Below are positions 10,646 to 19,248 of a stretch of 64,000 nucleotides of DNA, in pieces. A model generated the notes under the pieces. The model was not told where the DNA came from, made no database searches, and saw nothing but the letters and a program-made list of their open reading frames with translations. The translations under genes and the position numbers were made by a program. This DNA is from Selenihalanaerobacter shriftii (GTDB lineage: Bacteria; Bacillota; Halanaerobiia; Halobacteroidales; Acetohalobiaceae): the NCBI RefSeq assembly GCF_900167185.1, contig NZ_FUWM01000011.1:60575-124574 (forward strand), read 5' to 3'. Positions within the stretch are counted from its first letter, which is position 1. Each line of letters starts with the position of its first letter.

Positions 10646-10722
10646 TGGCGCGCCTGGGAGGATTCGAACCCCCGACTCATGGATTAGAAGTCCATTGCTC
10701 TATCCACCTGAGCTACAGGCGC
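10646..10722 (-). tRNA. tRNA-Arg (TCT)
   Basis: Anticodon loop CTTCTAA (TCT), acceptor GCGCCTG pairing with CAGGCGC, standard GGTTCGAATCC T-arm and encoded CCA at 10648-10646. Confidence 0.96.
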
Positions 10723-10729
10723 AAATAAA

Positions 10730-10806
10730 TGGAGCGGGAAACCGGACTCGAACCGGCGACACCCAGCTTGGAAGGCTGGTGCTCTAGCCAACTGAGCTAC
10801 TCCCGC
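10730..10806 (-). tRNA. tRNA-Gly (TCC)
   Basis: Acceptor GCGGGAG, anticodon loop CTTCCAA (TCC), T-arm GGTTCGAGTCC and encoded CCA at 10732-10730. It is the first gene of the tRNA operon. Confidence 0.96.
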
Positions 10807-10834
10807 TCAACTGTCTCATAACAAGACAGTTAAT

Positions 10835-10863
10835 AGTATAACTTAAATCCCCTTTACCGTCAA
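10835..10863 (-). promoter_or_regulatory. Sigma-A promoter of the five-tRNA operon
   Basis: On the minus strand, TTGACG (10863-10858), 17 nt and TATACT (10840-10835). A 7-bp hairpin ACTGTCT/AGACAGT (10810-10830) lies between promoter and first tRNA and may mark 5' processing. Confidence 0.75.
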
Positions 10864-10960
10864 TCATATTTAAATATGATTTATAGCTTTTAAGCTTGTT
10901 TAACTACTCATTACTATAATATACTCATCATTTCTACAAGTTATGATTAAATTTAATCAA

Positions 10961-11428
10961 TTATAATGCTTTAATCTCAGACTTGATTTCACCTTCATTT
11001 ATCTCTATTATTCCATAAGAAGCTTGCCCATCCCGAGGATAAGTTAAGCTGCCTGGATTTAAATATAAAATATCATCTTCTTGTACTTGCAAACTTTTAT
11101 GAGTATGCCCAAATACTACAATATCCGCTTCTAACTCTACAGCCTTATAGGCTAGATTAGATAATCCATATTTAGCTCTATATCTATGTCCATGAGTTAA
11201 TAATATTTTCTTATCTTCTATATATATTAACTCATCTAAGTTTCCCTCACATCCTCTATCTCTATTCCCTTTAACCTTAACTATATTAAAGTTATCTTTT
11301 TCAATAGATTCTACATCAGTTATATGATCCCCGGCATGTAATAAAAAATCAATATTATCTTCTATTGGAATTATTCTTTCTAATTCAGATACCTGTCCAT
11401 GAGTGTCACTTACACATAATATCTTCAT
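10961..11428 (-). CDS. YfcE/MJ0936-type metallophosphoesterase
   Basis: A 155-aa calcineurin-like phosphodiesterase. The metal-binding motifs appear in order: SDTHGQ near the N-terminus, HAGDH, KGNRDRGCEGN, LLTHGHRY and VFGHTHKS. Relatives hydrolyse phosphodiesters in vitro, but cellular substrates are usually unknown. It ends a four-gene operon with rdgB, rph and the P-loop/SAD protein, a setting also seen in other Firmicutes. No strong terminator is visible downstream. Confidence 0.9.
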   Translation of the reverse strand: MKILCVSDTHGQVSELERIIPIEDNIDFLLHAGDHITDVESIEKDNFNIVKVKGNRDRGCEGNLDELIYIEDKKILLTHGHRYRAKYGLSNLAYKAVELEADIVVFGHTHKSLQVQEDDILYLNPGSLTYPRDGQASYGIIEINEGEIKSEIKAL

Positions 11429-11454
11429 AACCTAACCCACCCTATTCTATTACA

Positions 11455-12060
11455 CTATAATCTTTTTAAATATTTTTTCATTTTAATTAATGCTTTAGCT
11501 CTATGACTAATTTGATTCTTAACCTCTGAGTTTAATTGAGCAAAAGTCCTATCATACCCTTTAGGAATAAATAATGGGTCATAGCCAAATCCATTTTCTC
11601 CTAATGGTTTATATCCAATCTGACCTTCACAAACTCCTTGAATAGTCTTGAATGCTATACTTTCCTCTTCTTGGCCAGGATTAGCTAAGGCAACTACTGT
11701 TTTGAATCGAGCAGTTCTCTCTTCTAAAGAAAGATCAGCTAATTCATGTAATAACTTTTTATTATTCTCTTCATCTGTTGCATTCTCTCCTGCATAACGA
11801 GCCGAGTAGACACCAGGTTTACCATCTAAAGCATCTACAATTAAACCGGTGTCATCAGCTATAGCAATTAAACCAGTATACTCAGCTAATTCTTTAGCCT
11901 TCTTTATAGCATTATCAGCTAAAGTATCACCATCTTCTATTACTTCCGGTACATCCTCAAATTGATCAGACGTAACTATTTCTATATCTAAGTTGGATAA
12001 AAGTTCTTTCATCTCCTTAATCTTGCCCTGATTTCCAGTGGCCAAAAATATTTTAGTCAT
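11455..12060 (-). CDS. rdgB: Non-canonical purine NTP pyrophosphatase (RdgB/HAM1)
   Basis: A 201-aa house-cleaning enzyme that converts dITP, XTP and ITP to monophosphates, keeping modified purines out of nucleic acids. It starts [17 protein letters not shown], the family signature, with [12 protein letters not shown] and [10 protein letters not shown] following. I chose the ATG at 12060 rather than an upstream start at 12078 because it gives the family N-terminus and has AAGGGA in front. It overlaps the rph stop by 8 nt, implying translational coupling. Confidence 0.95.
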   Translation of the reverse strand: MTKIFLATGNQGKIKEMKELLSNLDIEIVTSDQFEDVPEVIEDGDTLADNAIKKAKELAEYTGLIAIADDTGLIVDALDGKPGVYSARYAGENATDEENNKKLLHELADLSLEERTARFKTVVALANPGQEEESIAFKTIQGVCEGQIGYKPLGENGFGYDPLFIPKGYDRTFAQLNSEVKNQISHRAKALIKMKKYLKRL

Positions 12061-12814
12061 TATTATTTCCCTTACCATTTAGTAATAATTCTACTCTATC
12101 CCCTAAAGCTTCTTTTTGATACTTAACTAATTCCTTAACTCCTTTTTCACCTAATTCAAGAAATCTATCCATTTCTTTTCTACTAAACGGATTCTCTTCA
12201 CCTGTTCCTTGAACTTCAATAATTTTCCCTTCTTCAGTCATTACTAAATTTAAATCTACCTGAGCTGTAGAATCTTCTTGATAACGAAGATCTAACAGAG
12301 GTTCTCCATCTGTAATTCCCACACTTGTAGCTGCTACCATTGATTCAACAGGCATTTCATTTATCTTTTCTTTTTCTAATAAATATGCTAAAGCATCTAT
12401 TAATGCTACAAATGCCCCAGTAATCGACGCTGTTCTAGTTCCTCCATCAGCTTGAATCACATCACAATCTAACCAAATAGTTCGTTCTCCTAATTTATCT
12501 AAATCAACTATTGATCTCATAGCTCGCCCAATTAACCTCTGGATTTCAGTTGTTCTACCACTTAATTTACCTCTAGCAGCCTCTCTAATATTCCTACTCT
12601 CTGTAGCCCTTGGTAACATAGAATACTCTGCAGTTACCCACCCTTGACCCTGACCTCTTAAAAAACGTGGTACACTATCTTCTACTGACGCATTACAGAT
12701 TACTTTTGTATCTCCAGTAGCAATTAATACAGATCCCTCTGCATATTTAGTAAAATTTCTAGTGATATTAACAGGTCTTAATTCATCTACTTTTCTTCCA
12801 TCAACTCTTTTCAT
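12053..12814 (-). CDS. rph: Ribonuclease PH
   Basis: A 253-aa phosphorolytic 3'-5' exoribonuclease that trims tRNA 3' ends. Typical segments are [15 protein letters not shown] at the start, [23 protein letters not shown] and [18 protein letters not shown]. The length is normal. It overlaps rdgB, and the rph-rdgB-yfcE order is common in Firmicutes. Confidence 0.96.
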   Translation of the reverse strand: MKRVDGRKVDELRPVNITRNFTKYAEGSVLIATGDTKVICNASVEDSVPRFLRGQGQGWVTAEYSMLPRATESRNIREAARGKLSGRTTEIQRLIGRAMRSIVDLDKLGERTIWLDCDVIQADGGTRTASITGAFVALIDALAYLLEKEKINEMPVESMVAATSVGITDGEPLLDLRYQEDSTAQVDLNLVMTEEGKIIEVQGTGEENPFSRKEMDRFLELGEKGVKELVKYQKEALGDRVELLLNGKGNNND

Positions 12815-12841
12815 GTCTAATTCCCCTCTCTATATTTATAA

Positions 12842-13735
12842 TTACTTATGACTTAATTCAAATTGACTTCTTTCAGTACCTACTAGACCGGCCAATAAGT
12901 AACGTCCAGTTTTTGGATCATGCTTTAAATCTTTTATTAATTTGAAGTTTTCAATATCTCCTGTCCGTTTAACATGAATTCTCGGCCCTCTACATGAATG
13001 AATTTCTTCACCTACTTTAATATGAGTGTCATCATATGGATTAATTCGAATATCATTATCAATTATACTTTTAACTTTTTCTTCTAATTCTTTAAGATTA
13101 ATATCTGGCTTTCTTTCAAATTGCATTACAAATCCACTCTTTATATCACTATGATATATTGTCTTTTCTATTCCCTTTTTAGCCAATATAGCAGTAATAA
13201 TATCTTCTGCAGTATGAGCCATTCGTCTATATTTAATTGATTTATAGACTATTTCTGATATTTCCTGAGGCCAAGGTCCAAAAACTCCAGGCCGAGTTAT
13301 TAATACCTCTTCGCCGATACCAATTAACAAATCAGGGTCACCTAAATGATCAGCTAATAAATCAAAATGTTCAACTACAACTCGCTGTTCGTACTTTATT
13401 GCTTTTTTTATTGCTTCTGCTAACTTCCATGGCTGATTAAATGCAGCTTCAAACCTAGCATCAACATGATATGTATGATTATTAAAATTATCATTTTCAG
13501 ATGCTTCTAATACAGGTAATGGTCTAATATTGACTCCATTATCATCATTAGTTAAAGTTAATCCCGGAAACATTCCTCTAATCAACAATGACTTTCCAGC
13601 TCCTGCATCTCCAATCAATCCAACAAGCTGGTCATTAGGACTTAAATAAGCGTGAGCTAAATCATTACCTAATTCACTAATTCTATCTTTACCCCGGGGA
13701 GCAAAGTATACTGACTGTGCAAAGCTATTGAACAT
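12842..13735 (-). CDS. P-loop NTPase with C-terminal tRNA-synthetase SAD-like domain
   Basis: A 297-aa protein. Walker A GDAGAGKS lies at about residues 42-49. The C-terminal 50 residues (HIKVGEEIHSCRGPRIHVKR, then TGDIENFKLI) resemble the second additional domain of alanyl/threonyl-tRNA synthetases, which edits mischarged tRNA and carries Cys/His zinc ligands. I know related proteins in Clostridia only under descriptive domain names, without a settled function. It lies 27 nt upstream of rph in one operon, which suggests an RNA-linked role; that is inference. Confidence 0.7.
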   Translation of the reverse strand: MFNSFAQSVYFAPRGKDRISELGNDLAHAYLSPNDQLVGLIGDAGAGKSLLIRGMFPGLTLTNDDNGVNIRPLPVLEASENDNFNNHTYHVDARFEAAFNQPWKLAEAIKKAIKYEQRVVVEHFDLLADHLGDPDLLIGIGEEVLITRPGVFGPWPQEISEIVYKSIKYRRMAHTAEDIITAILAKKGIEKTIYHSDIKSGFVMQFERKPDINLKELEEKVKSIIDNDIRINPYDDTHIKVGEEIHSCRGPRIHVKRTGDIENFKLIKDLKHDPKTGRYLLAGLVGTERSQFELSHK

Positions 13736-13816
13736 TATGAGGTCTCCCTTCTATTCTTTGTATTATTTCAATAATTATTAATTTATCCCTTTATTTTAAG
13801 TTAAAAAATAAAAAAC

Positions 13817-13843
13817 AGGTACTAGTTATAACTACCAGCACCT
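13817..13843 (-). terminator. Intrinsic terminator of the maeB-aspA-fum operon
   Basis: A 10-bp stem (two G-U pairs) with outer AGGT/ACCT is followed on the minus strand by TTTTTTATTTTTT, about 30 nt after the fumarase beta stop. Confidence 0.8.
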
Positions 13844-13871
13844 ATTAGTATGACATTATAATATCATCCTA

Positions 13872-14405
13872 TTAATCCCGCTTATATAAACTATTACCTT
13901 CACTATCAATTACTACAATCACCGGTAAATCTTCTACTCTTAATTTTCTAACAGCCTCTGTACCAAGATCATCATAAGCAATTACCTCAGCTTCTTTTAT
14001 CCGCTGGGCTATTAATGCAGCTGTACCACCGATGGCACCAAAGTAAACTGCACCTTCTTCTTTCATAGAGTCTATTACTTTTTGATTTCTATCTCCTTTA
14101 CCAATCATACCTCTTAATCCTTCTTCAATTAATGTAGGAGCAAAAGAATCCATCCTATAACTAGTAGTTGGACCTGCTGACCCAATCGGTTTTCCTGGTT
14201 TAGCTGGACATGGTCCTACATAATAAATCACCTGTCCTTCTATCTCCATAGGCAGTTCATCTCCTGCTTCTAGAGCAGCAATTAGCCGAGCATGGGCTGC
14301 ATCTCGAGCAGTATAAACTATTCCTGACAAAAGCACTTTATCTCCAGCCTTTAAATCTCTAACCTGCTTTTCTGTTAAGGGAGTTTCTATTTCAATCTCA
14401 CTCAT
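13872..14405 (-). CDS. fumB: Class I fumarate hydratase, beta subunit
   Basis: A 177-aa beta (swivelling) subunit of the oxygen-sensitive [4Fe-4S] two-subunit fumarase, which hydrates fumarate to malate. Conserved YYVGPCPAKPGKPIGSAGPT and TSYRMD segments are present. It follows the alpha subunit by 16 nt. Class I fumarases can also hydrate mesaconate, so a role in the nearby methylaspartate pathway is possible. The aspartase and malic enzyme in the same operon make fumarate the simplest substrate. Confidence 0.92.
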   Translation of the reverse strand: MSEIEIETPLTEKQVRDLKAGDKVLLSGIVYTARDAAHARLIAALEAGDELPMEIEGQVIYYVGPCPAKPGKPIGSAGPTTSYRMDSFAPTLIEEGLRGMIGKGDRNQKVIDSMKEEGAVYFGAIGGTAALIAQRIKEAEVIAYDDLGTEAVRKLRVEDLPVIVVIDSEGNSLYKRD

Positions 14406-14421
14406 CAGTACTGCCTCCTTT

Positions 14422-15264
14422 TTAGCCTAAAACTCTTTCTTTATGTCTAGTTACATGACAATTAATATTAACCGCTACTGGTAATCCAGCAATATGGGTT
14501 GGATAAGTTTCAATATTAACTGCTAAAGCTGTAGTTTTTCCCCCAAAACCTTGAGGCCCAATATCTAATTCATTTATTTTTTCTAATAGCTCTATCTCTA
14601 AATCTAATATACTTTCTCTGTCATTATGTTCTCCTATAGGTCGTAAGAGTGACTTCTTAGCTAATAAGGCAGCCTTTTCAAATGTGCCACCAATCCCTAC
14701 TCCCACCACAATTGGTGGACAAGGATTAGGTCCAGCCTCTTTGACCACTTGTAAAACAAAGTCTTTAACTCCTTCTACACCATCTGCTGGTTTTAACATT
14801 TTGATCTGACTCATATTTTCACTGCCAAAACCTTTAGGAGCTACAGTAAGTTTTAATTTATCTCCAGGAACTATTTCAGTATGTATAACCGCTGGTGTAT
14901 TATCTCCAGTATTAATTCTTTCTAAAGGTCCCGCTACCACTGACTTGCGTAAATACCCTTCTTCATAACCACGTCTAACTCCTTCGTTAATAGCTGTGGA
15001 CAGCTCTCCACCTTCTATTTGAAGGTCTTGTCCCACTTCTACAAAGATTACAGTCATCCCTGTATCTTGACAGATAGGCATTTTTTCGTTTTTAGCAATC
15101 TCTGCATTTTCCAATAAACGTTCTAAAATCTCTTTTGCTATTGGTGATTCTTCTCTCTTAAGAGCCTGCTGATAACCATTAATAATATCATCACCTAATT
15201 CAAAATTAGCCTTCATACACATCTCGGCTACAGCTTCAGTAATCTCATCTACATGAACTGTCAT
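14422..15264 (-). CDS. fumA: Class I fumarate hydratase, alpha subunit
   Basis: A 280-aa catalytic subunit. Likely [4Fe-4S] ligand cysteines lie in MPICQDTGM, NPCPPIVVGVG and NINCHVTRH. GVGIGGTFEKAALLAKKSLL is a family hallmark. It forms the fumarase with the beta subunit encoded downstream. It starts 4 nt after aspA. The iron-sulfur type fits an anaerobe. Substrate preference between fumarate, mesaconate and tartrate cannot be decided from sequence alone. Confidence 0.94.
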   Translation of the reverse strand: MTVHVDEITEAVAEMCMKANFELGDDIINGYQQALKREESPIAKEILERLLENAEIAKNEKMPICQDTGMTVIFVEVGQDLQIEGGELSTAINEGVRRGYEEGYLRKSVVAGPLERINTGDNTPAVIHTEIVPGDKLKLTVAPKGFGSENMSQIKMLKPADGVEGVKDFVLQVVKEAGPNPCPPIVVGVGIGGTFEKAALLAKKSLLRPIGEHNDRESILDLEIELLEKINELDIGPQGFGGKTTALAVNIETYPTHIAGLPVAVNINCHVTRHKERVLG

Positions 15265-15268
15265 TAGC

Positions 15269-16684
15269 TTACGCCTCCTTCTTTAGCGACTCCTTACCAG
15301 CAATTCCTGGTTCAGTCATTTCAATTGGATCTAATATATTAGAAGCTTCTTCTTCACTTAAAACTCCCTCTTCTAAAGCTACTTCTTTAACTGAACGATC
15401 TTCTTTTAGAGCTTTTTTAGCTATCTGAGATGCTTTATCATATCCAATATGAGGATTAATAGCAGTAATTATCCCAATGCTATGATGGAGTAATTCCTCA
15501 CACCTTTCCCTATTAACTGTAATTCCTTTAATACATCTCTCTGCAAATAATTCACTTGCATTTGTAAGAATATCAGTAGATTGCAATAAATTAAAAGCCA
15601 TTACTGGCCCCATTACATTTAATTCCAATTGACCTGCTTCCGAAGCTAAAGTAATAGTTTGATCATTACCCATTACTTGAAATGATACTTGATTTACTAC
15701 CTCAGCCATTACTGGATTTACTTTTCCTGGCATGATTGATGAACCTGGCTGAACTGCTGGTAAATTAATTTCATTTAATCCTGTTCTAGGCCCTGAACTT
15801 AATAACCTTAAATCATTAGCAACTTTCGACAGACTACTGGCTAATGTCTTTAACCTTCCAGAAACCTCAACTATTATATCTGTATTCTGGGTTCCATCAA
15901 TAAAATCCTTTATAGATTTAAGACCTAACCCAGTAACTTTTCTTAATTCCTTTATAACTAATTCTATATACTTAGGTTCTGCATTTAAACTAGTTCCTAT
16001 AGCTGTAGCTCCTAAATTTACTTCTTTTAATTCATTCATTACATTCTTGATTCTATTAATATTTCTCTCAATTACTTTTCTATAGGCACCAAACTCTTGA
16101 CCTAATCTAATTGGGATCGCATCTTGTAAATGTGTTCGTCCCATCTTAATTATACCATCAAATTCAACTTCCTTCTCTCTAAACCTTATGCTTAACAATG
16201 AAAGAGCAGAAAGTAGGCTATTAAGTTGTTCAATAGTAGCAATTCTAATTGCTGTTGGTACTACGTCATTAGTAGATTGGGCCATATTGACATCTGTATT
16301 TGGATGTACTCTTTCGTAGTTTCCTTTTGTATCATCTAAAATCTCTAAAGCTCGATTAGCAATTACTTCATTAATATTCATATTAATTGAAGTTCCAGCT
16401 CCGCCTTGAATGGCATCTACAATAATCTCACTATCAAATTTACCTTTTTGTACTTCTTTAGCAGCTTCAATAATAGCTTTTCCCTTTTCACGATTTAGAT
16501 ACCCTAACTTCATATTACTTGTAGCCGCAGCAACCTTTACCATCCCAATAGCATGAACTAACTTTGGGTGAATTGAAATCCCAGTAATCTTAAAGTTTTC
16601 TGCTGCCCTCATACTTTGAATACCATAATAACTATTATCAGCTATTTCTTTTTCCCCTAAGAAATCTTTTTCAATTCTTGCCAC
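15269..16684 (-). CDS. aspA: Aspartate ammonia-lyase
   Basis: A 471-aa member of the fumarase II/aspartase superfamily that deaminates L-aspartate to fumarate. It has the signature GSSIMPGKVNPV, plus TDVNMAQSTNDVVPT and the GRTHLQDA segment. The start is a GTG at 16684 with a GGAGGGG ribosome site; no in-frame ATG gives the conserved N-terminus MARIEKDFLGEKE. It lies between malic enzyme and fumarase, giving the path aspartate, fumarate, malate, pyruvate. Confidence 0.94.
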   Translation of the reverse strand: MARIEKDFLGEKEIADNSYYGIQSMRAAENFKITGISIHPKLVHAIGMVKVAAATSNMKLGYLNREKGKAIIEAAKEVQKGKFDSEIIVDAIQGGAGTSINMNINEVIANRALEILDDTKGNYERVHPNTDVNMAQSTNDVVPTAIRIATIEQLNSLLSALSLLSIRFREKEVEFDGIIKMGRTHLQDAIPIRLGQEFGAYRKVIERNINRIKNVMNELKEVNLGATAIGTSLNAEPKYIELVIKELRKVTGLGLKSIKDFIDGTQNTDIIVEVSGRLKTLASSLSKVANDLRLLSSGPRTGLNEINLPAVQPGSSIMPGKVNPVMAEVVNQVSFQVMGNDQTITLASEAGQLELNVMGPVMAFNLLQSTDILTNASELFAERCIKGITVNRERCEELLHHSIGIITAINPHIGYDKASQIAKKALKEDRSVKEVALEEGVLSEEEASNILDPIEMTEPGIAGKESLKKEA

Positions 16685-16701
16685 AGTTAACCCCTCCTAT
16701 T

Positions 16702-17865
16702 TTATCTTATTAGTCCTTTTTCTCTAGCTAATTTACTAATGGTGTTAGCAACCCGATTAACAACTTCTTTATCAAAAGGATCTGGAATTATATAATCATC
16801 ATTAAGTCCATTATCTTCAGCAATTTTAGCTATAGCATATGCTACTTTTAGTTTCATATCATCAGTAATATCTGTAGCCCTAGCACTTAATAAACCTTTA
16901 AATACTCCAGGAAAAGCTAATAAATTATTAACCTGATTAGGGTAATCTGAACGTCCAGTTCCAACTATTCTACTTCCTGCTTCCTTAGCTAAATCTGGTT
17001 TAACCTCAGGATCAGGATTAGCCATGGCAAAGATAATAGAATCATCACCCATGCTTTCTAGCATATCCTTGGTTAATATATTACCAACAGAGACTCCAAT
17101 GAAAACATCAGCATCTTTAATTGCAACATCTAATCCACCTTCTTCTCCATTAGGATTAGTTTGTTCAGCTAACTCAATCTGTTTATCTGTTAAATCTTGA
17201 GTTCCTGGATTTAAAATTCCCTCTTTATCACATAATATAACCTCTTTAATTCCTGCTTCTAATAACAACTTAGTAATTGAACTACCGGCAGCCCCAATTC
17301 CATTAACTACTACTTTAATCTCTTTTAAATCTTTATTAACTAACTTGGCGGCATTAATTAATCCAGCCATGGTGACAATAGCTGTTCCATGTTGGTCATC
17401 ATGGAATACTGGAATATCTAATTCTTCCTTTAATCTTTCTTCAATCTCAATACATCTTGGGGCTGCTATATCTTCTAAAAGAATCGCTCCATAAGTTGCA
17501 GAGATATTCTTAATTATGTTAACTATCTCATCTGACTCTTGGGTTGATAAACAAATAGGAACAGTATTTACTCCGGCAAACTTCTTAAGTAAGACTGATT
17601 TTCCTTCCATCACTGGTAATGCTGCTTCAGGACCGATATTACCCAATCCTAATACAGCTGAACCATCGGTAACAATTGCTACTGTATTCCCTTTCGATGT
17701 ATACTCATAAACAGTCTCTTTGTTTTTAAATATCTCTCTACACGGCTCAGCAACTCCTGGTGAATACACTAAACTTAAATCTCTCTTATCTTTTACATCT
17801 ATTTTATTATTGACTTCTATTTTACCTAATAATTTTTTATGTAATTTTAAAGCTTCATTTCTCAT
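16702..17865 (-). CDS. NAD-dependent malic enzyme (short bacterial type)
   Basis: A 387-aa malic enzyme that decarboxylates malate to pyruvate. It shows SLVYSPGVAEPC near residue 30, VFHDDQHGTAIV, a Rossmann segment VVNGIGAAGSSI and DVFIGVSVGN. The length fits the single-domain form without a phosphotransacetylase-like tail. It is the first gene of the operon with aspA and fumarase, and has AGGAGGG before the ATG. A -24/-12 element at 17923-17938 suggests sigma-54 control. Confidence 0.95.
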   Translation of the reverse strand: MRNEALKLHKKLLGKIEVNNKIDVKDKRDLSLVYSPGVAEPCREIFKNKETVYEYTSKGNTVAIVTDGSAVLGLGNIGPEAALPVMEGKSVLLKKFAGVNTVPICLSTQESDEIVNIIKNISATYGAILLEDIAAPRCIEIEERLKEELDIPVFHDDQHGTAIVTMAGLINAAKLVNKDLKEIKVVVNGIGAAGSSITKLLLEAGIKEVILCDKEGILNPGTQDLTDKQIELAEQTNPNGEEGGLDVAIKDADVFIGVSVGNILTKDMLESMGDDSIIFAMANPDPEVKPDLAKEAGSRIVGTGRSDYPNQVNNLLAFPGVFKGLLSARATDITDDMKLKVAYAIAKIAEDNGLNDDYIIPDPFDKEVVNRVANTISKLAREKGLIR

Positions 17866-17922
17866 TTATTAGCCCTCCTAATTTATTCTTATCTTCTAAT
17901 AATATTTTCACTAATTTATTAA

Positions 17923-17938
17923 TGCATATAGTATGCCA
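17923..17938 (-). promoter_or_regulatory. Candidate sigma-54 (-24/-12) promoter of maeB-aspA-fum
   Basis: The minus strand reads TGGCATACTATATGCA, with GG and GC elements at the exact spacing of the TGGCAC-N5-TTGCA consensus. It would start transcription about 45 nt before the malic enzyme ATG. A sigma-54 activator gene lies at 20429-22483. Confidence 0.6.
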
Positions 17939-18074
17939 ATTTTTTTACAAAATAACTATTTCATTTTCAAGCACATATTTAATCCAGTTAACATATAATT
18001 GATTAGTGTTAAAGACTAATTTTAAACTTTCTAATATTTTTTGAAATATAATTATCCTCTAAATTGATATTAAG

Positions 18075-18127
18075 AATAGGTTGTCCTTACCTATTAATGG
18101 GGTTTTAATAACCCAATCCTACCATTA
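18075..18127 (-). promoter_or_regulatory. Paired inverted repeats upstream of maeB (possible activator site)
   Basis: The 17866-18270 gap contains AATAGGT-N7-ACCTATT (18075-18095) and a second nested repeat TAATGG...CCATTA (18095-18127). They lie about 140-190 bp upstream of the -24/-12 element, the usual distance for sigma-54 enhancer sites. An RNA leader structure is the alternative. Nothing else is seen in this gap apart from the terminator at 18174-18205. Confidence 0.35.
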
Positions 18128-18173
18128 GTTATCTATAATCTATGAAATTTTAACAAATTTAATAATAAAATAA

Positions 18174-18205
18174 AGGAAGACATTACTGGATAGTAATGTC
18201 TTCCT
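18174..18205 (-). terminator. Intrinsic terminator after asparaginase
   Basis: A perfect 14-bp stem, AGGAAGACATTACT with its complement, around a 4-nt loop, 66 nt after the asparaginase stop. The minus-strand tail is T-rich. Confidence 0.78.
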
Positions 18206-18270
18206 CTAATAAAAATCTTTTATTTAATTTAATAATATAGATATAATTCTCCTACAAAAAGATCATCTTT

Positions 18271-19248
18271 CTATGCTTCTTTAAAAAAATCACATATTTC
18301 TTCGTCTTTATAATCTCCTCCTAAGAGTAACATTAATTTTATTCTAGCTTTTGGTCCACTAATACCATCACTAAAAATAACTCCCATCTCTTCTAAGTCT
18401 TTATCGCCTCCTGCAGCAGCATATGTATTATGGACTTTCCCTTCTAAACATCTTGATGTTAAAACAACCTTCATACCTTTATTAAGTGCTCTTTCTAGAC
18501 TTGGTAGAATATAATTAGGAATTGTACCCGAACCAAAAGCTTCAATAATCAAACCATCAAACTCATTATTACTGACTAACATATCTATTATTGTACTGTT
18601 AAATCCTGATACTATTTTAACAAAAGCCACTTTAGTATTAATTGCATCTGTCTTAATATTTTTAGGAGGCATTGTTTTATAAAAATAATTCACTTCTTCT
18701 TTAGTCACTTCTCCTAATCTACCACTATTTGTTGAACGAAAAGCTGCTAAATTGGTAGTATGCCTCTTAGTTAATAAGTGAGCAGTATGAATCTCATTAT
18801 TAAGAACTACTAAGACTCCTTGATCCTTACTCTTTTCTTTAACTGCAACTTTGAAAGCCTGGTATATATTAGCACTACCATCACTACCTAACTCTGTAGC
18901 CCCTCGCATAGCTCCAGTAATAATCACAGGCTTAGAGCTATCAATAAGCACATTTAACATATAAGCCGTTTCTTGTAAAGTATCTGTTCCGTGAGTAATT
19001 ACAATCCCATCTATATCAGAATTACGAATTTCTTCTTTAACTAATTGAGCCAGTTTAAACATTCTCTCAGGTGTCATTTGAGAACTATCAATATTACAAA
19101 ACTCATTAACTTCAACCTCACACATTTCTTCTAATTCAGGAATACTTTCAATTAACTCTTTGCCAGTAAATTTGGGGATCAGCTTTCCTTCTTTATTTTC
19201 ACCCATAGCAATAGTTCCACCGGTTGAGATTAATTTAATCTTCTTCAT
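18271..19248 (-). CDS. ansA: Type I L-asparaginase
   Basis: A 325-aa cytoplasmic asparaginase. The two catalytic threonine motifs are STGGTIAM near the N-terminus and THGTDTLQETA near residue 90; GSGTIPNYILP is typical of the C-terminal part. I prefer the ATG at 19248, which has GAGGTG 7 nt upstream, to the GTG at 19257, which lies inside that ribosome site. It overlaps the M20 peptidase stop by 14 nt. It would supply aspartate to the aspartase operon. Confidence 0.93.
   Translation of the reverse strand: MKKIKLISTGGTIAMGENKEGKLIPKFTGKELIESIPELEEMCEVEVNEFCNIDSSQMTPERMFKLAQLVKEEIRNSDIDGIVITHGTDTLQETAYMLNVLIDSSKPVIITGAMRGATELGSDGSANIYQAFKVAVKEKSKDQGVLVVLNNEIHTAHLLTKRHTTNLAAFRSTNSGRLGEVTKEEVNYFYKTMPPKNIKTDAINTKVAFVKIVSGFNSTIIDMLVSNNEFDGLIIEAFGSGTIPNYILPSLERALNKGMKVVLTSRCLEGKVHNTYAAAGGDKDLEEMGVIFSDGISGPKARIKLMLLLGGDYKDEEICDFFKEA

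Noticed and set aside
10359..10787. Two plus-strand ORFs with peptides such as TRFELATFSLATRCSTTEL
   Set aside because: They are antisense translations of the five tRNA genes, a well-known artefact.
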